DNA of 64,000 nucleotides from Heterocephalus glaber. Lineage: Eukaryota; Chordata; Mammalia; Rodentia; Bathyergidae. The stretch is taken from assembly GCF_000247695.1 (NCBI RefSeq), contig NW_004624730.1:34358541-34422540 (forward strand), given 5' to 3'. Below the pieces are notes generated by a model. That model had not been told where the DNA came from and did not search any database. It saw only the letters and a list, made by a program, of their open reading frames with translations. Shown here piece after piece: positions 46,914 to 56,999 of the stretch; the stretch's first letter is position 1; every line of letters starts with the position of its first letter. The position numbers and the translations under genes were made by a program.

Positions 46914-46968
46914 ATGTTTTTTTTCCCTTGAAAATCTTATTGGGTCTGTCACTCTCCAACTAAATTTT
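46914..46968 (-). CDS. Candidate 55-bp coding exon of the minus-strand gene
   Basis: On the minus strand an acceptor (cattttcaccattgtag) precedes a 55-base block that ends AAACAT before a consensus donor, gtaagt. With one leading base left for a split codon it reads KFSWRVTDPIRFSREKKH without a stop, and its end is in phase with the DVVIHPIHF microexon. The combined C-terminal peptide is strongly basic here and has no membrane segment. The exon before it must end with two bases of a codon; I could not place it with confidence. Confidence 0.45.
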
Positions 46969-46994
46969 CTACAATGGTGAAAATGTTCTGTATC

Positions 46995-47125
46995 TGTTGT
47001 CTTACATAGTAGCCACACGTAACTACCAAGTACATGAAATGTTCTACTGTAACACAGCAATGCAATTATAAGATTCTGTGAAAATTAAATAATCACATGT
47101 GCCTACCTGATTGGACAGTGTTAAG
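46995..47125. repeat. Possible Charlie-type DNA transposon relic
   Basis: 'acatagtagccacacgtaac' and 'gattggacagtg' resemble an old hAT-class element seen widely in mammals. Short and diverged. Confidence 0.35.
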
Positions 47126-47372
47126 TATAAAGGACTTTTAGAGTGGAAAAGAAACTGGTCTTAAAGCAATATGCAGATGAAGAAGCACAGATCAAATTAA
47201 ATGAGAGTGAATTATACCCTTTCAGCTGATATCCCCCCTTCCCCAAAGTGTTTCCTTTCCTTATCATATACACAAAGTACTCAACAAATAGTATTATTGC
47301 TAATAATTACTAGTCATGTACTGCATAACAAGGTTTTTTTTTTTAACAAGGTTTTGATCAGTGATGGACCAC

Positions 47373-47560
47373 TGTTGATCTAGGCATGCTGGTATGTCTG
47401 CAATCCCAGCGACTTCAGAGGCCTACACAGGGAAGATCGAAGGTTTGAAGCCAGCCTGAGCAATTGAGCAAGAACCAGTCTCAAATTAAAATCAAAAGGG
47501 GTGGGGATGTAGCTCAGTGTTCCCTGGGTTCAATCCCCAGTACCATAATAAATAACATAA
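47373..47560 (+). repeat. B1-ID dimeric SINE
   Basis: B1 half 'aggcatgctggtatgtctgc', 'ttgaagccagcctgagcaat'; ID half 'gtggggatgtagctcagtgt', 'cctgggttcaatccccagta'. Confidence 0.85.
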
Positions 47561-47764
47561 ACAAAATAAAGGAGTTGATATATTTTCGTCACTATTGATG
47601 TCATAAGCCATGTAATATTTTAGTGGGTTTTTCATGTGTATTTGGTGATGCTGGTGTAAACAAACCTGCTTCTGGTCCTATAAAAGTGTAGTACATGCAA
47701 TTATGATCAGTACATAGTACCGGTTACTTGATACCGGTAATAAGTGAGTTAGTGGTTTATGTGT

Positions 47765-47935
47765 TTACTATCTTTTTTTTTTTCAAGTCTGAGGATTGAA
47801 CCAAGACATTCTACTACTAAGCTACATCCCCATCCCTTTCTATTTTTTCAAACTCTTGCTAAGTTGCCCAGGGTGGCTCTAAACTTGCTATCCTCCTGCT
47901 GCAATCTCCTGAGTAGCTGAGATTTTTTTTCTCTT
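47765..47935 (-). repeat. ID-B1 dimeric SINE (B4-like)
   Basis: ID half 'gtctgaggattgaaccaaga', 'ctaagctacatccccatccc'; B1 half 'ctcttgctaagttgcccagg', 'gctatcctcctgctgcaatc'. Confidence 0.78.
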
Positions 47936-49463
47936 TCTTTTTTTTTTTTTTGTCCTTTAGAGTATACTCATTGTACTTATAAAAATTTATTAGAAACAGA
48001 GTGCTGTGTTACTCAGGGAGCAGCCTCATACACTTTGAGTTTGCAGAGTCTCTTGGATGCATAATTATTTCCTGTATTTGACATAATCTCATTTTTTTAT
48101 TATGGCTCTAGGAGCAACAGGGAATACCATTTACATATATATTACATATACATATATGTATACATAGGTTTGCATAAGCACACTCTTGATGTTTGAAAAA
48201 TAACAAAATCTCTGGGTTAAGTGAAGGATGACTGTCTTACCAAAGCTAGTCTCAGAACACAGTGATCTTGCTTTAGGGATGTCTCAATGTATTTGGATGA
48301 ACTGTTGTTATATCTAAACCCCCTTTATTACAAAATAAGCAAAGTCTTACATTCACTGCCCTTCAAAGAACCAGGATGAAGATGAAAGCTCTTTGTGCTT
48401 CTCATAAGCACGATGTGCTTGGCCACTTGGTTGACACTCTGTGTCTCTTAATCCTGTCTACAATCCTTTAATTACCGCCTGTCTTTCCCAGGTGATGAAT
48501 CCTCTTTAAGAGGGTAGAAACAGAAAATCAGTGGCAGATGGGGTAAAACTCAAGCCTGATTAAGTGCACATAGTACATCTACCTCCTAGATTTTTATTAC
48601 CCTGACCAACAAGGGTTTTAGGAAGTGTTCAATACTTCGTGCTGTCATTTTCGTTAATAAGTAGCTATCAGCAGTTTGAGCATTGTGTAGTACCAGTACT
48701 GCTCTGCATCATTTGATTATTTTCTCTATAGGTGCTATCAATTTTCTTCAGTAATAATTAGCGTCTGTCCTGCTGGGGAATAATATTTTCTTTGTTTCTT
48801 GGAATAACTACATTTTGGACCTCATATAATCAAAAAAATGAGAGATGTGGACTGTGAACGAATCACCATTTAATCATATCAATGGCAACTCCTGCCTCGA
48901 TTAGTCACACAGCTTTACTCTATTGTGGTACGCACTGCATGCTGGATAGTAGGTCATCCATAAATGAATAAATGTATGAATGGAGAACGTCACGTGTAAA
49001 GGTAGGCAGCCTTCCATAAAACTGTGCGCTAGGGTGTCTCAAAATACTTTCTAAACTAAGCCCTTTATCTTGACTACTTCTGGACTAAAATAAAAATCTC
49101 ACCCATACTTTTCAGAATGACTGAAATCAGTGCTTCCCTTTACATCCAATGACCTCTACAGGAATCTTTTTTCTCTACGCTTAAGAATGATCAATTGCCT
49201 GCTGCTGTTAGCCCCAAGGTTCCTGGGGCGAGGGGTAAGAGGCAGGATTACAAACCACATGTCACCCCTGCAGCATTTCTCTTCAACTTTAGCCGAAACC
49301 AAGACCCCACCCCTCCCTCGCCTCAAGCTCCCATCCCCTCCCTCTCAGCACCCGGGTGACAAAAGTGCCTTCCTCCGACCCACACAGCTCGAAGAGCAGT
49401 GTGAGGCGGAAGAACTCAGCTTCCGCGTCGGCGAGAGCCGTGGGCCGTGCAGTCGCCACGCCC

Positions 49464-49471
49464 TGACGTCA
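49464..49471. promoter_or_regulatory. CRE palindrome TGACGTCA
   Basis: A perfect 8-bp cAMP-response element (CREB/CREM/ATF site) in the centre of a CpG island. Full palindromic CREs in CpG islands are often functional and are common in testis-expressed promoters. Confidence 0.7.
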
Positions 49472-49488
49472 GGCCGACGTGCAGCGCC

Positions 49489-49502
49489 GTCGCCCGGGAG
49501 AC
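49489..49502. promoter_or_regulatory. RFX X-box candidate
   Basis: GTCGCC-CG-GGAGAC fits the X-box consensus RYYNYY-N(1-3)-RRNRAC at every position. RFX factors use this site at ciliary gene promoters. It lies 17 bp from the CRE. Confidence 0.5.
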
Positions 49503-50148
49503 CGGGAAAGCCGTTTAGTACCAGACTGACTCCAAGTCTAGCTGAGAGACAATGGTTTCCCTCAGTCCCTAGACTACCTGGTCTGCCCGGACGCAGTTCC
49601 GGAATGGAAGCGTGCAGGTTCCCGCGAGCCTCCTCCCTGCCCAGCGTCTCAGGCCTGCTCCGTCCTCCTGCCTTCTGGCCGGGGCTGGTCCCGAAGGAGC
49701 GGGGTTAGAGAGGGACAGATTTCAAAGCCCTTCCAGCTTTGTCTGGCCTTTCAGTTGGTTTCTATTTGGAATTTCCCGCCGCTTCAGGAAAGTCTTAGAA
49801 CGTGAACTCCCGCTTTCCCTGTCCTTGACCTGCTCACTGCAGGTGATTTACGCCAGGGGAATCGTTTTTTACGAAAGCGCCTGAAAGCTGAACGCGAATG
49901 AATGACCCGACGTGACTCTGGTTCGAGGAAGGGAATCGGAAGTGAACAATCAAGGATGTTTCTGCATTCAAAAAAGAAAGAAATCTTTCTCGTGATCGTG
50001 TTAGAGAGCAGGTTCACAAACACCTACGTAACTGTAGCCACGTATCACTTCACCTCTTGCCAAAGGGGAGTCTTTCCGTCTGTGTTGTAAAAGACCATAA
50101 GGGACTTGTTTGATAAAACACTTAATGTAAGAGTAAGTTTAAAGTTAC

Positions 50149-50194
50149 AATTTTTCCCTGTTGTCAAACGGAATTTTTCCCTGTGGTCAAACGG
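50149..50194. repeat. Tandem duplication of a 23-bp unit
   Basis: Two adjacent copies, aatttttccctgttgtcaaa plus cgg and aatttttccctgtggtcaaa plus cgg, differ at one base. The duplication lies just downstream of CpG island 2. Confidence 0.9.
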
Positions 50195-50631
50195 AAAGAG
50201 CCCTACCGTTCTTGGGAAACCAAATATTTGTGAAAGCTTCTATTCCTTTTCATAGGTATGCAAATCTTTGTAAAGACCCAGGAAAACTTGTTTTGAGAGC
50301 GAGGAAGCCGTTTCTTTAAAATGTAAATGTGGTGGTGCTGGTGGGGAGTAATCATCAAGGACGGTAGTGCTGCATCCTGCCGCTTTGCAACTGTGTAGCC
50401 TAGGTGCTTTAGTTGTAATCAACTGCAGGTATTCCTTAGTTGAAGACAATTAGCTAACACAGATGGTTAGTAACCCCAATGACCAGGTGAATTTAAGATG
50501 AACTATAAAATAATGTACTGCATAGCAAACTGTCATGTCTTATATGAGGACAAGTCAAACTCATTTTCTTGAGTCATGTATGTGATGGATACATACACGA
50601 GTCTTCCTGGTTGTGTAAAAGTGGGATTTGT

Positions 50632-50731
50632 GGGCCGGGGATTTAGCTCAGTGGTTTCGTCGCCTGCTGCGCAAACGCAAGGACCCGAGTTCCATCCCTT
50701 GTACAAAAAAAAAATAAAATAAAATAAATAT
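50632..50731 (+). repeat. ID SINE with 14-bp TSD
   Basis: 'gggccggggatttagctcag', 'caaggacccgagttccatcc', and a tail of aaaat units. The duplication aaagtgggatttgt lies at 50618-50631 and 50732-50745. Confidence 0.94.
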
Positions 50732-51311
50732 AAAGTGGGATTTGTTTGTAATCTAGTGAGCAGATTGGTGTGATATGCATCGAAATTTAGTTCAATATTC
50801 AGTAGTATCTTTTCTTTCTGCATGTGGAGAGTTTTCTAACAATATTTTAATTTCTAATTTTTGCTCAATAATCTGAACCTGCCAATTCCTCCTGTTAGTA
50901 TAGTGAGGCCATAAATTGGAATAGTCTCTCAGACATTAAAGGTACTAGATAAAAATTGTTCCACTGGTGCCTTATTTGGATAATCACTCTGATCCATGCT
51001 CTCAAACACTTTATAGGTAATACTTTTTAGGTGAGATTTAGTTGGTAATTTCAGAAAAAATTGGACTCCCAGTAGAATTAAAAATGTTACCTTTTATTTT
51101 ATCAATGATGAATCCACTATAAAATGGCAGCAATGAAAATAATGAGCCTTCTGATCTCTTGCCACATGACTGACAATCGGCCACACATCAGATTATATAA
51201 TTGGCCCTATGAGCTCATGTGGACATAGTTAATTTTACCGCAATGGTTGGCTCCAGTTAGCTTTACCAAACACACATTGTATTATGTTTTATGTGGGATA
51301 ACAATTCATTA

Positions 51312-51350
51312 GTTAATTTATTTATTTATTTATTTATCTATTTATTTATG
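51312..51350. repeat. (TTTA)n microsatellite
   Basis: About nine copies of ttta with one 'tcta'. It abuts the B1 that follows and is probably its expanded tail. Confidence 0.9.
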
Positions 51351-51465
51351 AGACAAAGTCTCTCTGTAATTCAGGCTGGCCTTGAACTATGTAGCCCAGC
51401 TGGCATCCAACTTGCAATGATCCTCCTGCCTCAGCCTTCCAGGTGTGCATGAATGTGCTCAGCCA
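51350..51465 (-). repeat. B1-type SINE, truncated
   Basis: 'gagacaaagtctctctgtaa', 'ttcaggctggccttgaacta', 'atcctcctgcctcagccttc', then an early end. Confidence 0.83.
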
Positions 51466-52105
51466 GTTATTTGTTTTAAATAGTGACTCACTGAAATGAG
51501 TATTTATGCTAATACAGTGGATGAGGAAACCTCTCTTCCACCAACGGTTGCACACTTTACAAATATAATGCCACTATAGGGTTTTTGTTTTGTTTTTGTC
51601 ATCTCTACTTTCCCTGCCACCTTTATTGTACCTGGGGCTTCTCTCTCTCATAGAGTACTATGCATCTCCACTCTCTCCTCTGTCCAAATGCACACAATCT
51701 CAGGAAGCCTTCAGTGATTCTGTACTGCCATCTGAATGATAGGACATTTTTGTTTTCTAAACTCTTGGACTGTTCTTGTCTGTAACTCTTGGGTCTCAGG
51801 CCTTCTGCCCTGACCTGGAACTATGTGCTTGTGTCACCTGACTCTGCCATACACCTTCCTCAGTACTACAATCTATATAAATATCCCTCCCTCTTGAAAC
51901 CACACTGGCTATTCTTCATATTAGGGAAAGAATGAAAACAAAAACAAAAACTCTAAAGTGCTCCTTCATCCACCCTCTGGTTTTACAAATGTAGTGATAG
52001 AGCTTTATATGCAGTTATTTTTATTAGAAAATGAAAATCTGCTAAAAGTGAAATATCCATATAAAATTATATAAATGTCCATCTTAGATAAAATTGGCAC
52101 TTGGC

Positions 52106-52195
52106 GGGGCGGGGATTTATCTCAGTGGCACCGTGCCTGCCTTGCAAGCACAAGATCCTGAGTTCAATCCCTGGTACCAGAAAAAAAAGAAAAAT
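52106..52195 (+). repeat. ID SINE with perfect 14-bp TSD
   Basis: 'ggggcggggatttatctcag', 'agatcctgagttcaatccct'. The duplication aattggcacttggc lies at 52092-52105 and 52196-52209. Confidence 0.94.
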
Positions 52196-52657
52196 AATTG
52201 GCACTTGGCTTCTGATGCTTTGACAATTCTTGTTCAGTGTTTGCATATCATATTTAAGCTGGGAACTAATTTTTTTGTACTTCATTTAAACTAACATTGA
52301 TGCAACAGTTGCTTTTCTTATCTGTTGAAATGAAATACTATATTTAGATTTTTTTCTGGCAGCTTTTCAGAAAAAAATTGATTTAAAAAATACTAGACTA
52401 AATAAGTCTATTTAAAATTTTGCAGTTACTCTGTATACAAAACAAATAGTAGTAAACTATAACAGAAATTACTATTGGACTATGAAGTTCTAACAAAATA
52501 GAAAATAATGCCAATTCAGCAATCTCCCTCTATAGCTTTTTTGTTCTGTGGCCTAATAATGGAGAAAATCTCAGTTGCACCATCTAACATTGAGATGATG
52601 AAACAAACACCTGTTAAAACAATTATCATCATGCATTCAGTACTCTTAGGAATTTAT

Positions 52658-52751
52658 TTTTTTGTTTTTTGTTTTGTGGTACCGGAGATTGAACTCAGGA
52701 CCTTGCGCTTGTGAGATAGGCAGCGGCACCACTGAGCTAGATCCCAGGCCC
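52658..52751 (-). repeat. ID SINE with perfect 17-bp TSD
   Basis: 'ggtaccggagattgaactca', 'accactgagctagatcccag'. The duplication tactcttaggaatttat lies at 52641-52657 and 52752-52768. Confidence 0.95.
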
Positions 52752-52806
52752 TACTCTTAGGAATTTATAAATTATCTTAATTTGAATTTTCTTCACACTT
52801 TTTCAG

Positions 52807-52924
52807 TGCTAACAATTGCCTTCAACGTTTGTAGATCATTTTGCTTCAAGGCTCTCTCAATATATTTTGGGAAATTACGGATCGTCACATTCCCATGCAT
52901 GCTTTACCTGAAGAAATCCAAAAG
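52807..52924 (+). CDS. Candidate internal exon (coding or noncoding), plus strand
   Basis: A very good acceptor (gaattttcttcacactttttcag) cannot be quoted whole; its last part, cttcacactttttcag, ends at 52806. A donor CAAAAG|gtatga follows at 52925. The 118 bases between are open in one frame only, reading LTIAFNVCRSFCFKALSIYF then GKLRIVTFPCMLYLKKSK. The peptide is hydrophobic and Cys/Lys-rich and I do not recognise it. It could be an exon of a lncRNA driven from CpG island 2. An upstream exon was not identified. Confidence 0.3.
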
Positions 52925-52929
52925 GTATG

Positions 52930-54845
52930 ATATTACATTATATTATTACAGTATAATATTAAGGACATTTTAGCAGTTAGGTAATTCTAAAACAGGGGAG
53001 TGAATTTAGAGGTTTTATATTTATTTTAGTCATAGAATATGCAATGAATTGGTGAGTAGGAGAGGTAATAATCACAATGGGCAGAATTGTGGAGTTCCAA
53101 TTCGGTGCAAAGAATATTTTTTTCTGTGAAAGGAGACACAATTCTGACAGAGCATTTGATGTGGTAGTTATGGGGGACTAGTGAAAAAAAGAACCTAGAA
53201 ATGCCCATATTTGTAATTTTTATGATGCTAAATTTCTCTCTCTACTGGCATAAGCACTTTCACTTAGGCCAGTTTTTAAGCCCTTATAAAAATCGACTCA
53301 TTTAATCTGGCTAACAATCTTTACAGTTTCTATGCTCCTCTCTCCTCTTTTAATTTATATCTGTCCTCAGGCAAAAGCATTTCTTCCATATTTAGGTTGG
53401 TGATCTATATATGGTTATTAAAATAAAGTTAAAAATGTCTCTTTGAAAATATTTGACTTAAATTGTGAGATAAAACCCCCAACTTTAGTTATTACCCAGT
53501 TTTTGTACTACTGCTACCATTAATTCTTAATTAACTACTGATTTGTTCAATTTTAATTACAAAATTATAGTCACGTTTCAGATAGACTGTTGTGCTTGTT
53601 GCTTTGGGCTGCCTATTAGCAGTCATCATGCCATTTATTTAACTTGATCCTTATTCTTGGTGCCTGTCCTTCACATTTATGTAAACTGCAACTTAGCAGG
53701 AACTATAAAGGAAATGTAGTTATCAGAAAAGATCTTTGAAATCATTGCATTTAATTTTCTTTACTTTTGAAGTATAAACTAGTAAGAATACAGTTTTCAG
53801 CTGTGTGTATTTAAACTCACCTGAGAAATGGTATTTATGTGTGTTTGAAGACATGGGATGGCCTTCTCACCTGAACTGAGTTCCTTCCATGTACTGGCCG
53901 AACTGTGATGGAAATTAAAAGAAACAGAGCAAAACAAAACAAAAAAATCTACAAGAAACAATACATGCACTTCAGTTCCTAATCACTTGTCAGGAAAAAG
54001 ATATAGAATGACAGTTTAAAACCAAAACACCTCTACAAGATAGTATGGTTTAAGTTCCATATAAGATAGTATCTGTTGTGAGAATGAAGAAGTCAGAGAG
54101 AGTATTCCTAGATGTTCAGATGATCAAAAAGGGCTTATGCCGAAGGTGGAACTGAAATTGGTCATTGAAGGCTGAGTATTTCCATAGAAGGAGGGCAAGA
54201 CAGCCTAGTGCAAAGGAACAGAAGCTTCCTAGTGAGAAAAATCTGGCCAGTGTTTAACAACTTTAGTGTTTTGAATACATAAAGTGGGTATTTATTTATC
54301 TGATACAGTTTTCATGAGAATTACAGAATTTTTTCTGATATTTGAGATACTTTAGAAGTAAATTGTTTAGAAAATGCTAACACAGGCATTTCATAAATCT
54401 GCAGTTGGGTTCTACAGTGGAAATGGCAGGCAGTTGTCCAAGCAGAAGTGAAGATGGCGGGAGAGCCTCAACTGCTTAAATTCCTGGACAAGTGTGCTGC
54501 TTGTAGCCCTTTTGCTGCCCCGTGTTTAGACTATAAAGTATAGTTTTGTATTTTTTAAGGCCTAAGTTACTTACATTTCTACAAAAATAATGATTATTCC
54601 TATTATGTGCCACACATTGCTCTGGGTGCTTGAGTATAAAGCAATCACAATGTGCATATACATCTCAAAGCTTATAAAGCAGTCATAAATATTTGTTTTC
54701 TGTAACTTCTTACTTGTGTTTGATTTGTCTACATTGTCTATAGTTTAACTTATTTAATTGTTTAGAGATCAGGCAGTATATCTAGTCACCTTACATACAT
54801 CGCTCTATACAGAATTGTGTTACAGGTGTTGCAGGTATGGATGTA
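52930..54845. other. AT-rich DNA, no gene recognised
   Basis: No exon or clear transposon was recognised, apart from a faint L2/MIR-like trace near 54600. An isolated aagatggcggg (YY1-like) lies near 54453. Confidence 0.45.
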
Positions 54846-54847
54846 TA

Positions 54848-55146
54848 GGTTGAGGATACCTAATCTGAAATTCAAAATGCTCCAAAATCTGAAACTTTTA
54901 GCACCAACATGATACTGCAAGGGAAAATTTCACAATACCAAAACTTCATTTCAAGTATATCTTTATTAAAAATATTATATAAAATTATCTTCAGGCTATG
55001 TGTATAAGGCATTTGTGGAACACACATGAATTTTGTGTTTAGACTTAGGTCCTAGCCCCCAGGTATCTCACTATGTATTTGCAAGTATTCGAAAATCTGA
55101 AATCCTTTCAATCCTAAGCATTTCACAAAAGGGATAATCAGCGTGT
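54848..55146. mobile_element. Tigger-like DNA transposon relic (MITE)
   Basis: 'ggttgaggatacctaatctg', 'aaattcaaaatgctccaaaa', 'ctgaaacttttagcaccaac', then 'gtatttgcaagtattcgaaa' and an imperfect terminal 'gggataatcagc' give the order of a common mammal-wide Tigger-type element. Ends are partly inverted repeats of each other. Confidence 0.6.
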
Positions 55147-56103
55147 GTAATTTGTAGTGATAACAAGAATAGTTCAGAGTAGAGCCAATTCACTTTTAAG
55201 ATAAAGGAGAAAAAAAGATTTCTAAAATAATGGCTTGGAAAATGTTCTCCATTTCTTTATAGAGAAAAAAAGGACTTGAGGTGGGTGGATCAGTGGATAG
55301 AGATGGGTATTTCAAAGGCTTTTTTTTTTTTCAATCTTTCTTGTTCTTCTGTTAACTTTTTGTGTTATATTCTGGCTCCTCTTTCTAGAGAAGCCCTGCT
55401 GGGTTTCCTTTTTTTCTGTATAGACAAGGAAGGTCATTGTAGAAATCAGAGAGGAAAAGGTGAGGAGGCCCTTTCTTATTTCTTCCTTTCTGTACTTTTG
55501 CTATGTGATATGGAAATGGATGGTTGATACATTAGAATGTGAAAATGACTATAGTACACTGTACTGTTAAAAATAGAATGAGTAGTAATAGAGAAAGGAG
55601 AGTTGCAAGAAAATATGAAGGTGATGAGGGAGATGGCCACCAAAGAACAAGTATGGAGAAGAATAATGATGATAATAAAGAATAGTTGAGAGAGAAAAGT
55701 GGCCTCTTTTTCCTGTGACAGCTGCAGCAGGGGAGGCGAGGTTCAGCACGTAGCTGTCACACCCTTATGTCTGGCTTCCCTTCACTCTCCCTCAGTCCCT
55801 TGGTGATGGGCTGGACAACTTACCTCAGTATCCTGCAATTTCTAAAGTTTGCTCTCTGGGCTCTTCTGACAGGAGGTGCAGCTTAGGTGACAGCCGTGGT
55901 ATCCTGTCCCCTGAGCAGATGCTCCTGCCACCCCTCTGAGGAATGGCCAGAAAACTGCCCCTAAGGTGGCAGAGATCCAGGAAAGATCTAGGCCTGTTAT
56001 TAACATCTAACATTCCCAAACCTCAAGAAGCCATGATTAACATAGCTAGCCCTCCTAGAGATTTTTTTTTTTTTAGGCCCTTCCCCTGCAGAGAAGCTGC
56101 AGC
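55147..56103. other. No gene supported
   Basis: Unique-looking DNA leading into the LTR. The ORFs at 55276 and 55825-56019 lack splice or family support. Confidence 0.45.
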
Positions 56104-56450
56104 TGTCAGTCAAGCAGCTGCTTCTGAAGTTCCCTGAACTGCTGCTATGATGACTGCAGCTACCCTGTGGGAAGTATCTATCCAGACCACAGGAGGCTTG
56201 AAGTTGGATCAAGCAGCAAGCTCCAATCAGAAGGCTTGAATTTAGAACAATTTAGACCAATCAGCAGGCTTAAATTTGGACCAATCACAGGCCTGCTGCT
56301 GCTATATAAGCAACACTGCCCTCCCATTTCTTGAGTTGGGCAAGGAGAGATCCTTGTGGTGCACTGAACTGACCTGGAACACAGGCCCTGTCTAAATAAA
56401 ACCTCGTCCTGATGGTCCTGTAAATCTAGCCATGCTTTATTTGTCAGACA
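56104..56450 (+). repeat. ERV LTR (probably ERV1 class), plus strand
   Basis: The 347-bp unit starts TGTCAG and ends CAGACA, so the termini are inverted (TGT...ACA). In U3 there are three CCAATCA/CCAATCAG boxes (56223, 56258, 56281) and a TATA box, tatataag, at 56303-56310. R/U5 holds a poly(A) signal AATAAA at 56395-56400. The layout is that of a gammaretrovirus-like LTR. It is an old endogenous copy; the internal region is short and lacks recognisable gag, pol or env. It is described here only as a repeat. Confidence 0.68.
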
Positions 56451-56452
56451 AA

Positions 56453-56470
56453 TGGTATCAGTGTAGACAC
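56453..56470 (+). other. Possible ERV primer-binding site
   Basis: After two bases following the LTR end, tggtatcagtgtagacac begins with TGG as usual for a site complementary to a tRNA 3' end. It is partly decayed and the tRNA is not assigned. Confidence 0.4.
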
Positions 56471-56890
56471 CATAGACCTTATAAATCTCCTTGAGATTCT
56501 TATGCAGTAGTGTGGACAGAGTGGTTGCTTTAAAAAGAGCTGTAAACACAAGAGGCTGATAGCCCTAGAGAGCTTCGAGACCAGCAGCTGACAAAAAACA
56601 GCAGCACTGTCAACAGTGGTGTCCAGCAGTGACCAGCAACCAGTGATGTTGACTGGTGGTGTCAGGCATTGACTGGTGGCAATGTCTGATAGCAACAGAT
56701 GAGTGGCACCGACCAGTGGCAGCAATTGGCAGTCTAAGACCCAGAGCTGTAACATGAAGATGCTTGGAGCCCCAGAAGGCTGAGGGCATTGCCATGCAAA
56801 GCCTGTAGCCACTAGCAGAGCTGCACTTGGCCAATTTGTGATTTCTATATAAATTCAACAGGAGGACCCTCAACTGATTATTGATGTTGC
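56471..56890 (+). repeat. ERV leader remnant
   Basis: The stretch after the LTR contains recurring 'gaccag' and 'gactggtgg' units and no open gag-like frame. It may be decayed ERV leader with local tandem duplication. No downstream LTR was found. Confidence 0.3.
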
Positions 56891-56999
56891 TAGAGAATCC
56901 ATTGTCTGGTTAGAAGGTGAAGATTGTTAAATCATCTGGTCTTATCTCCTGAGGGAGATAATCTTTGACTTTGTATCTTGGTCTTTTTGCTGTTTTTTT

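Larger units (their letters stand above)
47312..48215. mobile_element. Old DNA transposon remnant carrying two SINEs
   Basis: Text begins 'tagtcatgtactgcataaca' and continues after two SINEs with 'gtgtaaacaaacctgcttct', 'cctataaaagtgtagtacat', 'agagtatactcattgtactt' and ends near 'cataggtttgcataagcaca'. These blocks follow the order of a common mammalian DNA transposon whose name I do not assign. SINEs at 47373-47560 and 47765-47935 interrupt it. Confidence 0.5.
49195..49880. promoter_or_regulatory. CpG island with CRE and X-box, probable promoter (island 2)
   Basis: GC-rich, CpG-dense DNA rises out of AT-rich flanks. It lies about 2.2 kb upstream of the nearest exon of the minus-strand gene and about 2.9 kb upstream of a plus-strand exon candidate, so it may be divergent. 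Its centre holds a full CRE palindrome and an RFX-type X-box. The ORF at 49130-49708 (192 codons) starts outside the island and has no recognised domain, so it is not called as a gene. Confidence 0.7.

Noticed and set aside
48353..48460. Possible minus-strand exon with a gtaaga donor upstream of the 55-bp exon
   Set aside because: In the phase required by the next exon it contains a TGA, and its acceptor tract is purine-rich.
49130..49708. 192-codon plus-strand ORF over CpG island 2
   Set aside because: Begins in AT-rich DNA outside the island and crosses the CRE and X-box. No domain recognised.
50900..51020. Minus-strand open stretch reading MDQSDYPNKAPVEQFLSSTF
   Set aside because: Short, with weak acceptor and donor, and possibly part of an old MER-type repeat.
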